A stretch of 7,355 bases of DNA from DASPSR01 sp035516175 (GCA_035516175.1 DATJAO010000040.1:1-7355), one strand, 5' to 3'; shown: positions 1-6,403, counted from the stretch's first letter. Program-made: numbers and translations. The notes: a model not told the origin generated them from the sequence alone.

Positions 1-139
1 AGGAAAAGCAAGGACGGTATCAATCGCCGAATCATCCTTGGAAGAGACTCAGAAGAGCATCGGAACAACTTCCCGCTGCTTCCTAAAAGCGGACATTTTT
101 ACTTTGGTAGCAGTAGGACATTTCTATTTTGGGTTGACA
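1..139. mobile_element. Partial end of an IS21-family-like insertion sequence, continuing off the left edge
   Basis: Two tandem 17-bp copies, GGACATTTTTACTTTGG (91-107) and GGACATTTCTATTTTGG (116-132), match at 15 of 17 positions and lie 25 bp apart. They are followed by GGGTTGACA ending at 139. Read on the other strand the tip is TGTCAACCC..., followed by repeated AAATGTCC units. Multiple terminal repeats of this kind, tips of TG...CA form and an outward TTGACA are typical of IS21-family ends (istA/istB elements). Positions 1-87 would be internal to the element. Frame 3 is open from the left edge to a TAA at 84-86 and could be the tail of a transposase-helper gene, but 27 codons are too few to identify it. 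The other end and the target duplication lie outside the window, so the orientation and completeness of the element are unknown. The family call rests on remembered pattern, not on a database match. Confidence 0.6.
91..132. repeat. Tandem terminal repeats of the insertion-sequence end
   Basis: The 17-mers at 91-107 and 116-132 differ only at their ninth and twelfth bases. The start-to-start spacing of 25 bp is about two and a half helical turns. In IS21-type elements such repeats are transposase-binding sites near the tips, and that role is inferred here. The second copy lies 7 bp inside the presumed tip at 139. Confidence 0.65.
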
Positions 140-155
140 AATCTATTAGATAACA

Positions 156-184
156 TTGACATAGATTTGCATTAGGCATATATT
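156..184 (+). promoter_or_regulatory. Strong sigma70-type promoter of the transporter/dehydrogenase/glucoamylase operon
   Basis: A perfect -35 hexamer TTGACA (156-161) is followed by a 17-bp spacer and the -10 hexamer TATATT (179-184), which matches consensus at five of six positions. Transcription would start near 190-192, leaving a leader of about 125 nt before the transporter ATG at 317. The promoter lies just outside the presumed insertion-sequence tip at 139, which carries its own outward TTGACA (134-139), 22 bp upstream of this one. The leader contains a short inverted repeat, CAGAT-TGCG-ATCTG (228-241), that could be an operator or a small hairpin. Confidence 0.65.
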
Positions 185-254
185 CGCCGAGGAGGATGTC
201 CCAATTTCCTATTTGTGGAGGCCCTATCAGATTGCGATCTGGAATAAACCGGGA

Positions 255-284
255 AAGACAGAAAGAGGAGGATAGATATATAAT
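255..284 (+). promoter_or_regulatory. Possible second promoter close to the transporter start
   Basis: A perfect TATAAT (279-284) lies in an AT-rich stretch. The best -35 partner is AAGACA (255-260), four of six matches at an 18-bp spacing. If used, it would start transcripts near 291 and leave a leader of only about 26 nt. It is clearly weaker on the -35 side than the promoter at 156-184 and may be a chance feature of the AT-rich DNA. Confidence 0.25.
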
Positions 285-316
285 ACACTATAAGAAGAAA
301 GGCATCATGAAACGGC

Positions 317-1582
317 ATGAAGTGGGTTGAAAGCTGGTATATTGCGTATGCATTGCTCGGGCTTTCCGCAGCCGGGTTGATCCCCATCTTGCTGCCCCTC
401 CTCATGGGACGCGAAAGCGGGGCCGCAGATATAGGTTTCGTTATGGCTGCATTCAGTCTGGGAGGCCTTATGGCGCCGCTATGGGGATGGCTTGCCGATC
501 GCTACCGATTGCACCAGCGTCTGCTTGTTGGAGGCCTTCTTGGGACAGGTCTCGGAGCAATCTTCTTCCCACTTACGCTGTCCCTTTCCTGCCGGGTTGG
601 GCTGGCGCTCCTATCAGGCGTCGGTTTGGCAACAGCCTCCACTGTTGCGAACCTCTTTATTGTAGAGGTTCATCCGGAGGTGGAGTGGGACGCGCGCATC
701 GGCTGGCTTCAGACCTTTTACGGCTGTGGTCAGGTCATAGGACTGGTGCTCGCAGGTTTGATCGGTCAGAGTGCGCCTGAACTCGGTCTTTGGCTGGCCG
801 GAGGAATATCAGTTGCAGCCGTTCTTCCTGCTTTGCTAGGAACGCGGCAAGAATTAGCAGTTATTACGTTGCACCGGCCAGTTCTTGCACATCCTGCGCA
901 CCATGCAGAGTGGCCTGTCAGCTCACCTCAGCACCTTTACCACCATCTGAGCATGCATGGCGTTAGGACGTTCTTCGCGCCTTTTCGGGCATCCTTCGGT
1001 CTCTTCCTGCTAGCCTGGCTGTTGAGCTTTTCAGGCAGCGCAGCATTCTTTTCATTCTATCCCGTTTTGATGCAACAGGTGTACGGAGTTCCGCCGGGTC
1101 TATCGTCAGCAGGATACGCCCTGGCCGCGGGGCTGGGACTCATCCTGTATGCTCCGGCGGGAAAGTGGTCTACACGGAGAGGGTCACAGACGATACTTCG
1201 GGACGCACTGGTTCTGCGCATTGTTGCTTTTATTGCGTTGACTTTACTTGCAGTCATATCGTTTCCTGGACGCGGCTGGCTCGCCATGATGTTTTTTCTC
1301 TTTGTCGTTCTTGCGTGGTCTTTTCTCAGCGTGAGCAGCACGGCATTGGTTGCCGGCCTGTCCCCGGAAAACGAGGGAGAGGGGATGGGCATCTTTAGCG
1401 CTGTGACCGCGCTGTCCGGTGTTATTGGGGCTGCCCTGGGAGGATGGGCAGCAAATCAGTGGGGTTACGCCGTAATTCCCATCATGGGAATAATTGGGGT
1501 CGGCGTTGGTTTCATCGTCCTCATCGTTACACGATTCAATTCCCATCCGGTGATTCAGGGAAGAAAGGAGGTTCATCAATGA
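317..1582 (+). CDS. Major facilitator superfamily (MFS) transporter, substrate unknown
   Basis: This 421-residue protein has the hydrophobic profile of a 12-helix inner-membrane carrier, close to the usual MFS length. An MFS motif A-like loop, GWLADRYRLHQR (residues 57-68), sits between helices 2 and 3. A second-half counterpart, GKWSTRRGSQTI, lies at 282-293. The central cytoplasmic loop (about 180-220) is rich in histidine, with eight His between residues 186 and 214. ATG 317 is the first start after an in-frame stop at 308-310, and the protein opens directly into helix 1, but no good Shine-Dalgarno sits at the right distance. The gene overlaps the next one by four bases (ATGA), so the two are probably translationally coupled. 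Given the dehydrogenase and glucoamylase downstream, a sugar, oligosaccharide or aldonate is a reasonable substrate guess. A drug or metabolite exporter cannot be excluded. Confidence 0.85.
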   Translation: MKWVESWYIAYALLGLSAAGLIPILLPLLMGRESGAADIGFVMAAFSLGGLMAPLWGWLADRYRLHQRLLVGGLLGTGLGAIFFPLTLSLSCRVGLALLSGVGLATASTVANLFIVEVHPEVEWDARIGWLQTFYGCGQVIGLVLAGLIGQSAPELGLWLAGGISVAAVLPALLGTRQELAVITLHRPVLAHPAHHAEWPVSSPQHLYHHLSMHGVRTFFAPFRASFGLFLLAWLLSFSGSAAFFSFYPVLMQQVYGVPPGLSSAGYALAAGLGLILYAPAGKWSTRRGSQTILRDALVLRIVAFIALTLLAVISFPGRGWLAMMFFLFVVLAWSFLSVSSTALVAGLSPENEGEGMGIFSAVTALSGVIGAALGGWAANQWGYAVIPIMGIIGVGVGFIVLIVTRFNSHPVIQGRKEVHQ

Positions 1583-2685
1583 AAGCAGTTGCTCTTACAC
1601 CTGGCACTTCTGCGCTTAGGCTAATTGATCGTCTTGAACCGGTCGTCACTTCTCCTGATGAGGTTAAGGTGCGAGTGCTTCGTGTGGGTATATGCGGTAC
1701 GGACAGAGAGGAAGCATCGGGTGGGAGAGCTTTGGCTCCGCAAGGCCGGACTGAGCTCATTATCGGCCACGAGATGTTCGGGCAGGTTGTTGAAACGGGC
1801 AAATCCGTTACCAGAGTGAAACCGGGAGACTACGCGGTGTTTACGGTACGACGAGGATGCGGAGAATGCATGCCTTGCATGATGAACCGATCCGACATGT
1901 GCCTCACGGGAAGATACCGCGAGCGGGGGATCTGGGGAATGGACGGGTACCAAACCGAATACGCAGTTGACAAGGAACAGTATATTGTCCGTGTTCCCGA
2001 AGAACTGGAGACAATAGGTGTGCTAACAGAACCGCTCTCCGTAGCCGAGAAAGCCATCGATGAGTCGATCCGAATCCAGTCCGCCCGGCTGCCAGAAGCT
2101 GCGGCCACGCCCGATTGGCTATATGGACGGCACTGCCTGGTCGCAGGCCTCGGGCCAATCGGACTTCTGGCCGCCCTTGCCTTGCGCCTGCGCGGCGCAG
2201 ATGTTTTCGGGCTCGATGTCGTGGATACAGCCAGTGCCCGCCCGCAGTGGCTCAATCACATGGGAGGAAAGTACGTGGATGGGAGGCGCATACCCCCCGG
2301 TAAGGTCGAGCATGAATTGGGACAGATGGACCTTATCCTGGAAGCTACCGGCGTGGCGTCTTTGGAGTTTAACCTCCTCGACGCACTCGGAAAGAACGGC
2401 GTTTATGTCCTCACGGGAATCCCGGGCGGCGACCGTCCACTCCAGCTTGATGGTGCCGACCTGATCCGAAGACTTGTGCTCGGGAATCAGATCATGATAG
2501 GAAGCGTCAATGCATCCCGCGACCACTTTCAAATGGCTGTTGATGATCTTCATCGTGCGCGGCTTACCTGGGGAGACCATGTGGCGCAACTCATCACTCA
2601 TCACCGCACCTATACGGATTTCCAGAATACATTAACGCGACATGAGCCCGACGAAATCAAGGTAGTACTGGAATGGAACCCATGA
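1579..2685 (+). CDS. Zinc-dependent glucose 1-dehydrogenase-like medium-chain dehydrogenase
   Basis: This 368-residue cytoplasmic enzyme of the medium-chain dehydrogenase (MDR) family most closely resembles archaeal-type glucose 1-dehydrogenases (Sulfolobus, Haloferax, Thermoplasma). Those oxidise free D-glucose and related aldoses to the 1,5-lactone. Catalytic zinc ligands are predicted as C39 (in GICGTDRE), H64, E65 and E151 (in TEPL). A structural zinc site is formed by C94, C97, C100 and C108, after the family-typical RRGC. Residues T41, E115 and N311 (in GSVNASRDHF) match sugar-binding positions as I recall them from the Sulfolobus enzyme. The Rossmann motif GLGPIG lies at 190-195. The second strand ends in Asp213 (GLDVVD) rather than the Asn/Gly-Arg-Arg of NADP-using relatives, which suggests NAD+ preference. 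The start is fixed by AAAGGAGG (1564-1571), seven bases before the ATG. It overlaps the transporter stop and lies 15 nt before the glucoamylase. Galactose or another aldose is an alternative substrate. Confidence 0.88.
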   Translation: MKAVALTPGTSALRLIDRLEPVVTSPDEVKVRVLRVGICGTDREEASGGRALAPQGRTELIIGHEMFGQVVETGKSVTRVKPGDYAVFTVRRGCGECMPCMMNRSDMCLTGRYRERGIWGMDGYQTEYAVDKEQYIVRVPEELETIGVLTEPLSVAEKAIDESIRIQSARLPEAAATPDWLYGRHCLVAGLGPIGLLAALALRLRGADVFGLDVVDTASARPQWLNHMGGKYVDGRRIPPGKVEHELGQMDLILEATGVASLEFNLLDALGKNGVYVLTGIPGGDRPLQLDGADLIRRLVLGNQIMIGSVNASRDHFQMAVDDLHRARLTWGDHVAQLITHHRTYTDFQNTLTRHEPDEIKVVLEWNP

Positions 2686-2700
2686 AAAGGAGCATGAACG

Positions 2701-5109
2701 ATGGATGGACAGAATAACTACGCGCCTGGATGGCCGGGTAGTCCAGCACGGTGGACATCGAGCGCGAAGAGCGGGGTTGGCACGTCTCTCAGCCACGCAA
2801 GCCGCGTCTGGTTCACCCTGAGCCATGGCATCCTGAACGAGATCTACTATCCCCGCGTAGACCAGGCGTGTATGCGCGATCTGGGTCTCATTGTGACCGA
2901 CGGCCGGGACTTTTTCTCCGAGGAAAAACGGCATACTTCCTCCGTGTTGACATCGTTGGCCGAGGGCGTTCCCGCCTACCATCTGGCAAACACCTGCAAG
3001 GAAGGACGCTACCGGATTGAGAAGGACATCATCACTGATTCCCGACGGGACGTTGTATTGCAGCAGACCAGCTTCAATGCTCTTCAGGGGGAAATGAAGG
3101 ACTATCATCTATACATACTGATGGCGCCGCACCTCGGCAACCATGGCGCCGGCAACACCGCATGGATAGGCGACTATAAGGGCGTGCCCATGTTCTTCGC
3201 GGAGCGTGACGGCAGTGCTCTGGCAATGGCTTGTTCGGCAGCCTGGCTCAAACGCTCCGTGGGCTTTGTCGGCGTTTCCGACAGCTGGCAGGACCTCATG
3301 CGCCATAAGATCCTCACCTGGGAATACGTACGTGCCGAGAATGGCAACGTGGCCATGTGCGGTGAAGTTAATCTTGCAGCAAGCGGCGGTAATTTCTTGC
3401 TTGCCATGGGGTTCGGCGGCAACGCTGCCGAGGCAGGGAACCGTGCTTTGGCAAGTCTCTACGAAGGGTTCGAGTCTGCAAAGGCGACCTATGTCCAGGA
3501 GTGGCAAATGTGGCAGCGGACTTTGTCGGACATGGATGAAGGGAAGCGCGATTCCCTGAACCTGTTTCGCGTGAGCTCAGCGGTGCTCCGGACGCACGAA
3601 GCTAAGAACTTCTCCGGAGGCCTGATTGCAAGCTTGTCAATTCCGTGGGGCTTTTCCAAAGGTGATGACGATCTCGGCGGATACCACCTTGCATGGCCAC
3701 GGGACCTGGTGGAATCCGCTGGCGGTCTTCTGGCGGCGGGTGCGTGGGCAGATGTCCTGCGCGTGCTTCGCTATCTTCAGGTCACGCAGGAAGCGGATGG
3801 ATACTGGCCGCAGAACATGTGGCTCAACGGCATACCATACTGGAGCGGCATCCAGATGGACGAGACCGCCTTTCCCATCCTTCTCGTTGATCTGGTGCGG
3901 AGAGAGAAGGCGTTGAACACAAGCGATCTGGCCAAGCTTTGGCCCATGGTGAGACGGGCGGCTAGCTTTATCGTGCGGAACGGTCCGGTAACGCAGCAGG
4001 ACCGCTGGGAGGAGGATGCGGGCTATTCGCCTTTCACACTTGCCGTCGAGATAGCAGCGCTCCTGGTTGCCGCAGACTTGGCCGATGAGAACAATGATTC
4101 AGCAGCAGCCGTTTATCTCCGGGAAACCGCCGACGTCTGGAATGATCATATCGAGCGCTGGATATATGTAACCGGCACCGAACTGGCAATGCGCATGGGA
4201 GTTGAAGGCTACTATGTGCGCATCGCACCGCCGGAAAAGGCTGATGCCGCCTCTCCTGCTGCCGGATTCGTGCCAATCAAGAACCGTCCCGTAGGGGAGA
4301 GCGCCGAGCCCGCCGGCCAAATCGTGAGTCCCGACGCCCTTGCTCTGGTCCGTTTCGGCCTTCGCGCACCTGATGATCAGCGCATCGTGAATACCGTGAA
4401 GGTCGTTGACGCGCTTTTGAAGGTAGAAACACCCTATGGCCCTGCATGGCATAGATACAATGACGACGGATACGGCGAACACGCCGATGGTTCGGCCTTC
4501 GACGGCACGGGCATCGGAAGGGCTTGGCCGCTGCTTTCGGGCGAACGCGCCCATTACGAACTCGCTGCAGGCCGCCGAGCTGAAGCGGAACGGCTCATCC
4601 GGACTATGGAGGCCTTTGCTAACAAAGGAGGAATGATATCCGAGCAGGTCTGGGACGTCCCTGATATCCCGGAAAAAGAACTCTTCTTCGGTCGGCCATC
4701 GGGTTCGGCCATGCCGCTGGTGTGGGCTCATTCCGAGTATGTGAAATTGAGACGGTCCCTTCGCGATGGGCGCGTTTTCGATACCCCGCCTCAGACCGTT
4801 CAGCGCTATCAGGTGAAAAAGATAAGTTCTCTCAACGCCATCTGGCGATTCAATAACAAGTGCCGGACCATCATGAAGGGCAAGACGCTTCGCCTGGAGG
4901 TGCTGACACCGGCCACGGTGCACTGGAGCAATGACGGATGGCGTACAGTTCATGACACGACTACGAAGAACACGGGGATCGGAGTCTATTGTGCTGACCT
5001 GCCCACGAAGGGACTTCCCGCAGGGGCAGTAATTGTTTTTACAATATACTGGCCGGTCGAGAATAAATGGGAAGGGAGAGACTTTTCCATCACTATTACG
5101 GCAATGTAA
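2701..5109 (+). CDS. GH15 glucoamylase (glucan 1,4-alpha-glucosidase), apparently cytoplasmic
   Basis: This 802-residue inverting exo-hydrolase should release beta-D-glucose from non-reducing ends of alpha-glucans. Residues 1 to about 275 form the beta-sandwich domain of prokaryotic GH15 enzymes (APGWPGSPARWTSSAKSGVG near the start). Residues of about 290-690 form the (alpha/alpha)6 catalytic barrel. Visible motifs are GGYHLAWPRD (326-335, substrate-binding Arg334/Asp335), WPQNMW (369-374), QMDETAFPILL (385-395), RWEE (435-438, general acid E437) and ISEQVWD (646-652, general base E648). Both catalytic Glu are present. A further domain of about 100 residues follows (700-802), beta-rich with WSNDGW and NKWEGRDF, resembling a small carbohydrate-binding or C-terminal beta-sandwich module. 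There is no signal peptide or N-terminal membrane helix, so the enzyme is probably cytoplasmic and works on glycogen or imported dextrins. AAGGAG (2687-2692) sits eight bases before this ATG. An alternative ATG at 2694 opens only a seven-codon frame. Glucodextranase or trehalase activity is a less likely alternative. Confidence 0.92.
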   Translation: MDGQNNYAPGWPGSPARWTSSAKSGVGTSLSHASRVWFTLSHGILNEIYYPRVDQACMRDLGLIVTDGRDFFSEEKRHTSSVLTSLAEGVPAYHLANTCKEGRYRIEKDIITDSRRDVVLQQTSFNALQGEMKDYHLYILMAPHLGNHGAGNTAWIGDYKGVPMFFAERDGSALAMACSAAWLKRSVGFVGVSDSWQDLMRHKILTWEYVRAENGNVAMCGEVNLAASGGNFLLAMGFGGNAAEAGNRALASLYEGFESAKATYVQEWQMWQRTLSDMDEGKRDSLNLFRVSSAVLRTHEAKNFSGGLIASLSIPWGFSKGDDDLGGYHLAWPRDLVESAGGLLAAGAWADVLRVLRYLQVTQEADGYWPQNMWLNGIPYWSGIQMDETAFPILLVDLVRREKALNTSDLAKLWPMVRRAASFIVRNGPVTQQDRWEEDAGYSPFTLAVEIAALLVAADLADENNDSAAAVYLRETADVWNDHIERWIYVTGTELAMRMGVEGYYVRIAPPEKADAASPAAGFVPIKNRPVGESAEPAGQIVSPDALALVRFGLRAPDDQRIVNTVKVVDALLKVETPYGPAWHRYNDDGYGEHADGSAFDGTGIGRAWPLLSGERAHYELAAGRRAEAERLIRTMEAFANKGGMISEQVWDVPDIPEKELFFGRPSGSAMPLVWAHSEYVKLRRSLRDGRVFDTPPQTVQRYQVKKISSLNAIWRFNNKCRTIMKGKTLRLEVLTPATVHWSNDGWRTVHDTTTKNTGIGVYCADLPTKGLPAGAVIVFTIYWPVENKWEGRDFSITITAM

Positions 5110-5249
5110 GTTTGTTCACGCACGCCTTGCACTCGAGCGAACATTAAGACATGTTACAACCGACATTTCGCAGCCAATTCTATCAAGCGTCGGTGCAAGA
5201 TTGAAGGTGGAGCCCGAAAGAGCCAGGACCATAACGAAAACGAATAATT

Positions 5250-5296
5250 CAGTTTAAAGTTTTTAGTAAACTGTTCATCATAAACTATGAACTGTT
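5250..5296. repeat. Cluster of AT-rich inverted and direct repeats
   Basis: CAGTTTA (5250-5256) and TAAACTG (5267-5273) form a perfect 7-bp inverted repeat around a 10-nt loop. It is immediately followed by GTTCAT (5273-5278) and ATGAAC (5287-5292), inverted around eight bases. TAAACT recurs directly at 5267 and 5281, and AACTGTT recurs at 5269 and 5290, 21 bp apart (two helical turns). The helical spacing suits binding of a dimeric regulator, but no bound protein can be named. There is no T-tract, so this is not an intrinsic terminator. Confidence 0.4.
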
Positions 5297-5401
5297 AGCA
5301 ATATGGGCAAATATGCATTTTGGAAGATGAAGACTACAACCATCTCTCATAAAACAGAACCGCCATGGCATCTTTTTTTTGCTAAACTATATAACAACGG
5401 A

Positions 5402-5430
5402 TTCCCGATATTGGATGAGGGCCATATAAT
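5402..5430 (+). promoter_or_regulatory. Possible promoter of the dehydrogenase/nitroreductase unit
   Basis: A perfect -10 TATAAT (5425-5430) is preceded at 17 bp by TTCCCG (5402-5407), only three of six matches to the -35 consensus. An activator would be needed if it is a sigma70 site. Transcription would begin near 5437 and give a leader of roughly 205 nt before the ATG at 5643, running through the hairpins at 5467-5508. The direct-repeat cluster lies about 110 bp upstream, far but not impossible for an activator site. Confidence 0.35.
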
Positions 5431-5466
5431 AATTGGGATCTAAGAGAACACGAGACTTCCCAGCTA

Positions 5467-5508
5467 TTCCATATGGCACACATATAGGAAATGAGGAGGA
5501 TTCCTCAT
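5467..5508 (+). promoter_or_regulatory. Candidate structured RNA leader: two abutting hairpins that sequester a Shine-Dalgarno
   Basis: Hairpin 1 pairs TTCCATAT (5467-5474) with ATATAGGAA (5482-5490): eight base pairs, one bulged A (5486) and a 7-nt loop. Hairpin 2 begins at the next base, pairing ATGAGGA (5491-5497) with TCCTCAT (5502-5508) around GGAT. It buries AGGAGG (5494-5499) and the first two bases of the ATG at 5507. An alternative stem, AGGAA (5486-5490) with TTCCT (5501-5505), breaks both hairpins and puts AGGAGG in its loop. Just upstream, TGGGA (5434-5438) can pair with TCCCA (5458-5462). Mutually exclusive folds around a ribosome-binding site are the logic of riboswitches, thermometers and attenuators. 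No known class is recognised and the function is inferred only. Confidence 0.35.
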
Positions 5509-5521
5509 GCAGAAGAAGTAA
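5507..5521 (+). CDS. Four-codon mini-ORF (MQKK) behind an excellent ribosome-binding site
   Basis: ATG CAG AAG AAG TAA follows AGGAGG (5494-5499) by seven bases, the best Shine-Dalgarno spacing and match in this half of the window. The peptide is too short to be a normal protein. It may be a translated leader element that controls the dehydrogenase 121 nt downstream, or the start of a gene broken by a stop codon. In the same frame, sequence after the TAA stays open across the dehydrogenase start, but its translation resembles nothing I recognise. It may also be coincidental. Confidence 0.25.
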   Translation: MQKK

Positions 5522-5642
5522 TCCGTAACCGTTGCTGAAGAGTTCTTTTTAGGCCGATTTCAGTTTATAGAATCAAGAGCGATTAGGGGACATCCTGCCT
5601 TGTTGACCTTATCTGCCCTTATGTCTACGATCAGGAGCTATC

Positions 5643-6392
5643 ATGAAACTGTCTGGCAGAACCGTTCTCGTGACTGGCGGTACCAGCGGTATCGGCCTCG
5701 GCATTGCCGAGGCGTTTTATAGATGTGGAAGCAGGGTCATCGTCTGCGGACGCGACAGGAGAAGGCTGACAACGGTGGTAGAACAGTTCTCGGGGATCAC
5801 GGCATTCCACTGTGATGTCGGGGATGGCCTGCAACGGAAGAATCTCGCGGCGGAAGTCATGCGTCGTTTCCCCGACCTCGACATCTTGGTCAACAACGCA
5901 GGCATCCAGAGATATGTCGATCTGAAGAAAGGTTATGAAGAACTCAAATCAGGGGAAGACGAGATCGCCATCAATTTCGTTTCCGTGGTGGAGCTGACGG
6001 CTCTCTTCATAGGCCACCTGATGAGCAGACCGTCAGCCGCAGTCATCAACGTAAGCTCAGGGCTCGGGTTTATGCCATTGCTCAACACGCCTGTCTACAG
6101 CGCGACAAAGGCTGCGATTCACACCTACACCCTTGTGCTGCGGCAACAGCTCAGGGACACATCGGTCAGAGTTATTGAAATCATTCCGCCCATGGTCGAC
6201 ACCGGCTTGAACAGGGAAGGACGTGACGCCGCCCATCTCAAGTTCAGAGGAATCAGTCTCTCGGAATACATCCCGACCGTCATCAGGAGACTGGAAAACG
6301 ATGCCGAGATGATATTCTATGGCGACGGAGCGACGATCCTTTCTGAACCCCGCGGTGAATCGGAGAGCCGACTGCTCACGCCATCCTGGTGA
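5643..6392 (+). CDS. Short-chain dehydrogenase/reductase, DltE-like
   Basis: This 249-residue classical SDR is of standard length. The cofactor motif TGGTSGIG (11-18) and NNAG (84-87) are intact. The catalytic tetrad is predicted as N111, S139, Y152 and K156, with YSATK at 152-156. It should perform NAD(P)-dependent oxidation or reduction of a hydroxyl or carbonyl group in the cytoplasm. Arg37 and Arg39 after the second strand (CGRDRR) hint at NADP(H). The C-terminal part (VDTGLNREGR, then SLSEYIPTVIRRLEND) recalls the DltE-like SDR group, whose name comes from a dlt operon context; no other dlt gene is present here and no such role should be assumed. AGGAG (5633-5637) lies five bases before the ATG. 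The nitroreductase follows after 23 nt, so the two are probably co-transcribed. The substrate is unknown. Confidence 0.88.
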   Translation: MKLSGRTVLVTGGTSGIGLGIAEAFYRCGSRVIVCGRDRRRLTTVVEQFSGITAFHCDVGDGLQRKNLAAEVMRRFPDLDILVNNAGIQRYVDLKKGYEELKSGEDEIAINFVSVVELTALFIGHLMSRPSAAVINVSSGLGFMPLLNTPVYSATKAAIHTYTLVLRQQLRDTSVRVIEIIPPMVDTGLNREGRDAAHLKFRGISLSEYIPTVIRRLENDAEMIFYGDGATILSEPRGESESRLLTPSW

Positions 6393-6403
6393 ACCGTTGG
6401 AAC

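Larger units (their letters stand above)
5110..5642. other. 533-bp gene-free gap with repeats, a possible promoter and a structured leader
   Basis: No ORF here has coding character. The 74-codon + frame running out of the glucoamylase gene (to 5257) is an out-of-frame shadow. Composition turns AT-rich from about 5225. In order the gap holds: a weak TGTTC...GAACA pairing (5113-5143); the AT-rich repeat cluster at 5250-5296; a GCCATGGC palindrome with an eight-T run (5362-5380); a perfect TATAAT (5425-5430); and the hairpin pair with mini-ORF at 5467-5521. No convincing intrinsic terminator follows the glucoamylase gene. The gap most likely separates two transcription units. Confidence 0.6.

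Noticed and set aside
134..162. The insertion-sequence tip TTGACA (134-139) as the main -35 of the operon promoter
   Set aside because: At 17 bp its -10 would be TGACAT (157-162), a poor match. The TTGACA at 156-161 has a much better partner.
196..330. 44-codon ORF as a real small protein
   Set aside because: AGGAGG (190-195) touches its ATG with no spacing and would lie at the very 5' end of the transcript. The sequence is low-complexity and charged, and it overlaps the transporter gene. It is kept only as a possible coupling frame.
4099..4953. 284-codon open frame on the minus strand inside the glucoamylase gene
   Set aside because: It lies wholly within a gene with intact GH15 catalytic motifs, and its translation has no recognisable domain. 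It is a mirror artefact of the codon bias of the coding strand.
5362..5380. GCCATGGC palindrome followed by ATC and eight Ts, resembling an intrinsic terminator
   Set aside because: The eight-base palindrome leaves no loop and so cannot form a stable hairpin. Longer pairings around it need mismatches. It also lies over 250 bp after the glucoamylase stop.
5603..5631. TTGACC with a 17-bp spacer and TACGAT, a promoter-like pair just before the short-chain dehydrogenase
   Set aside because: Transcription would begin near 5638, inside or past the gene's own AGGAG (5633-5637), leaving no usable ribosome-binding site.
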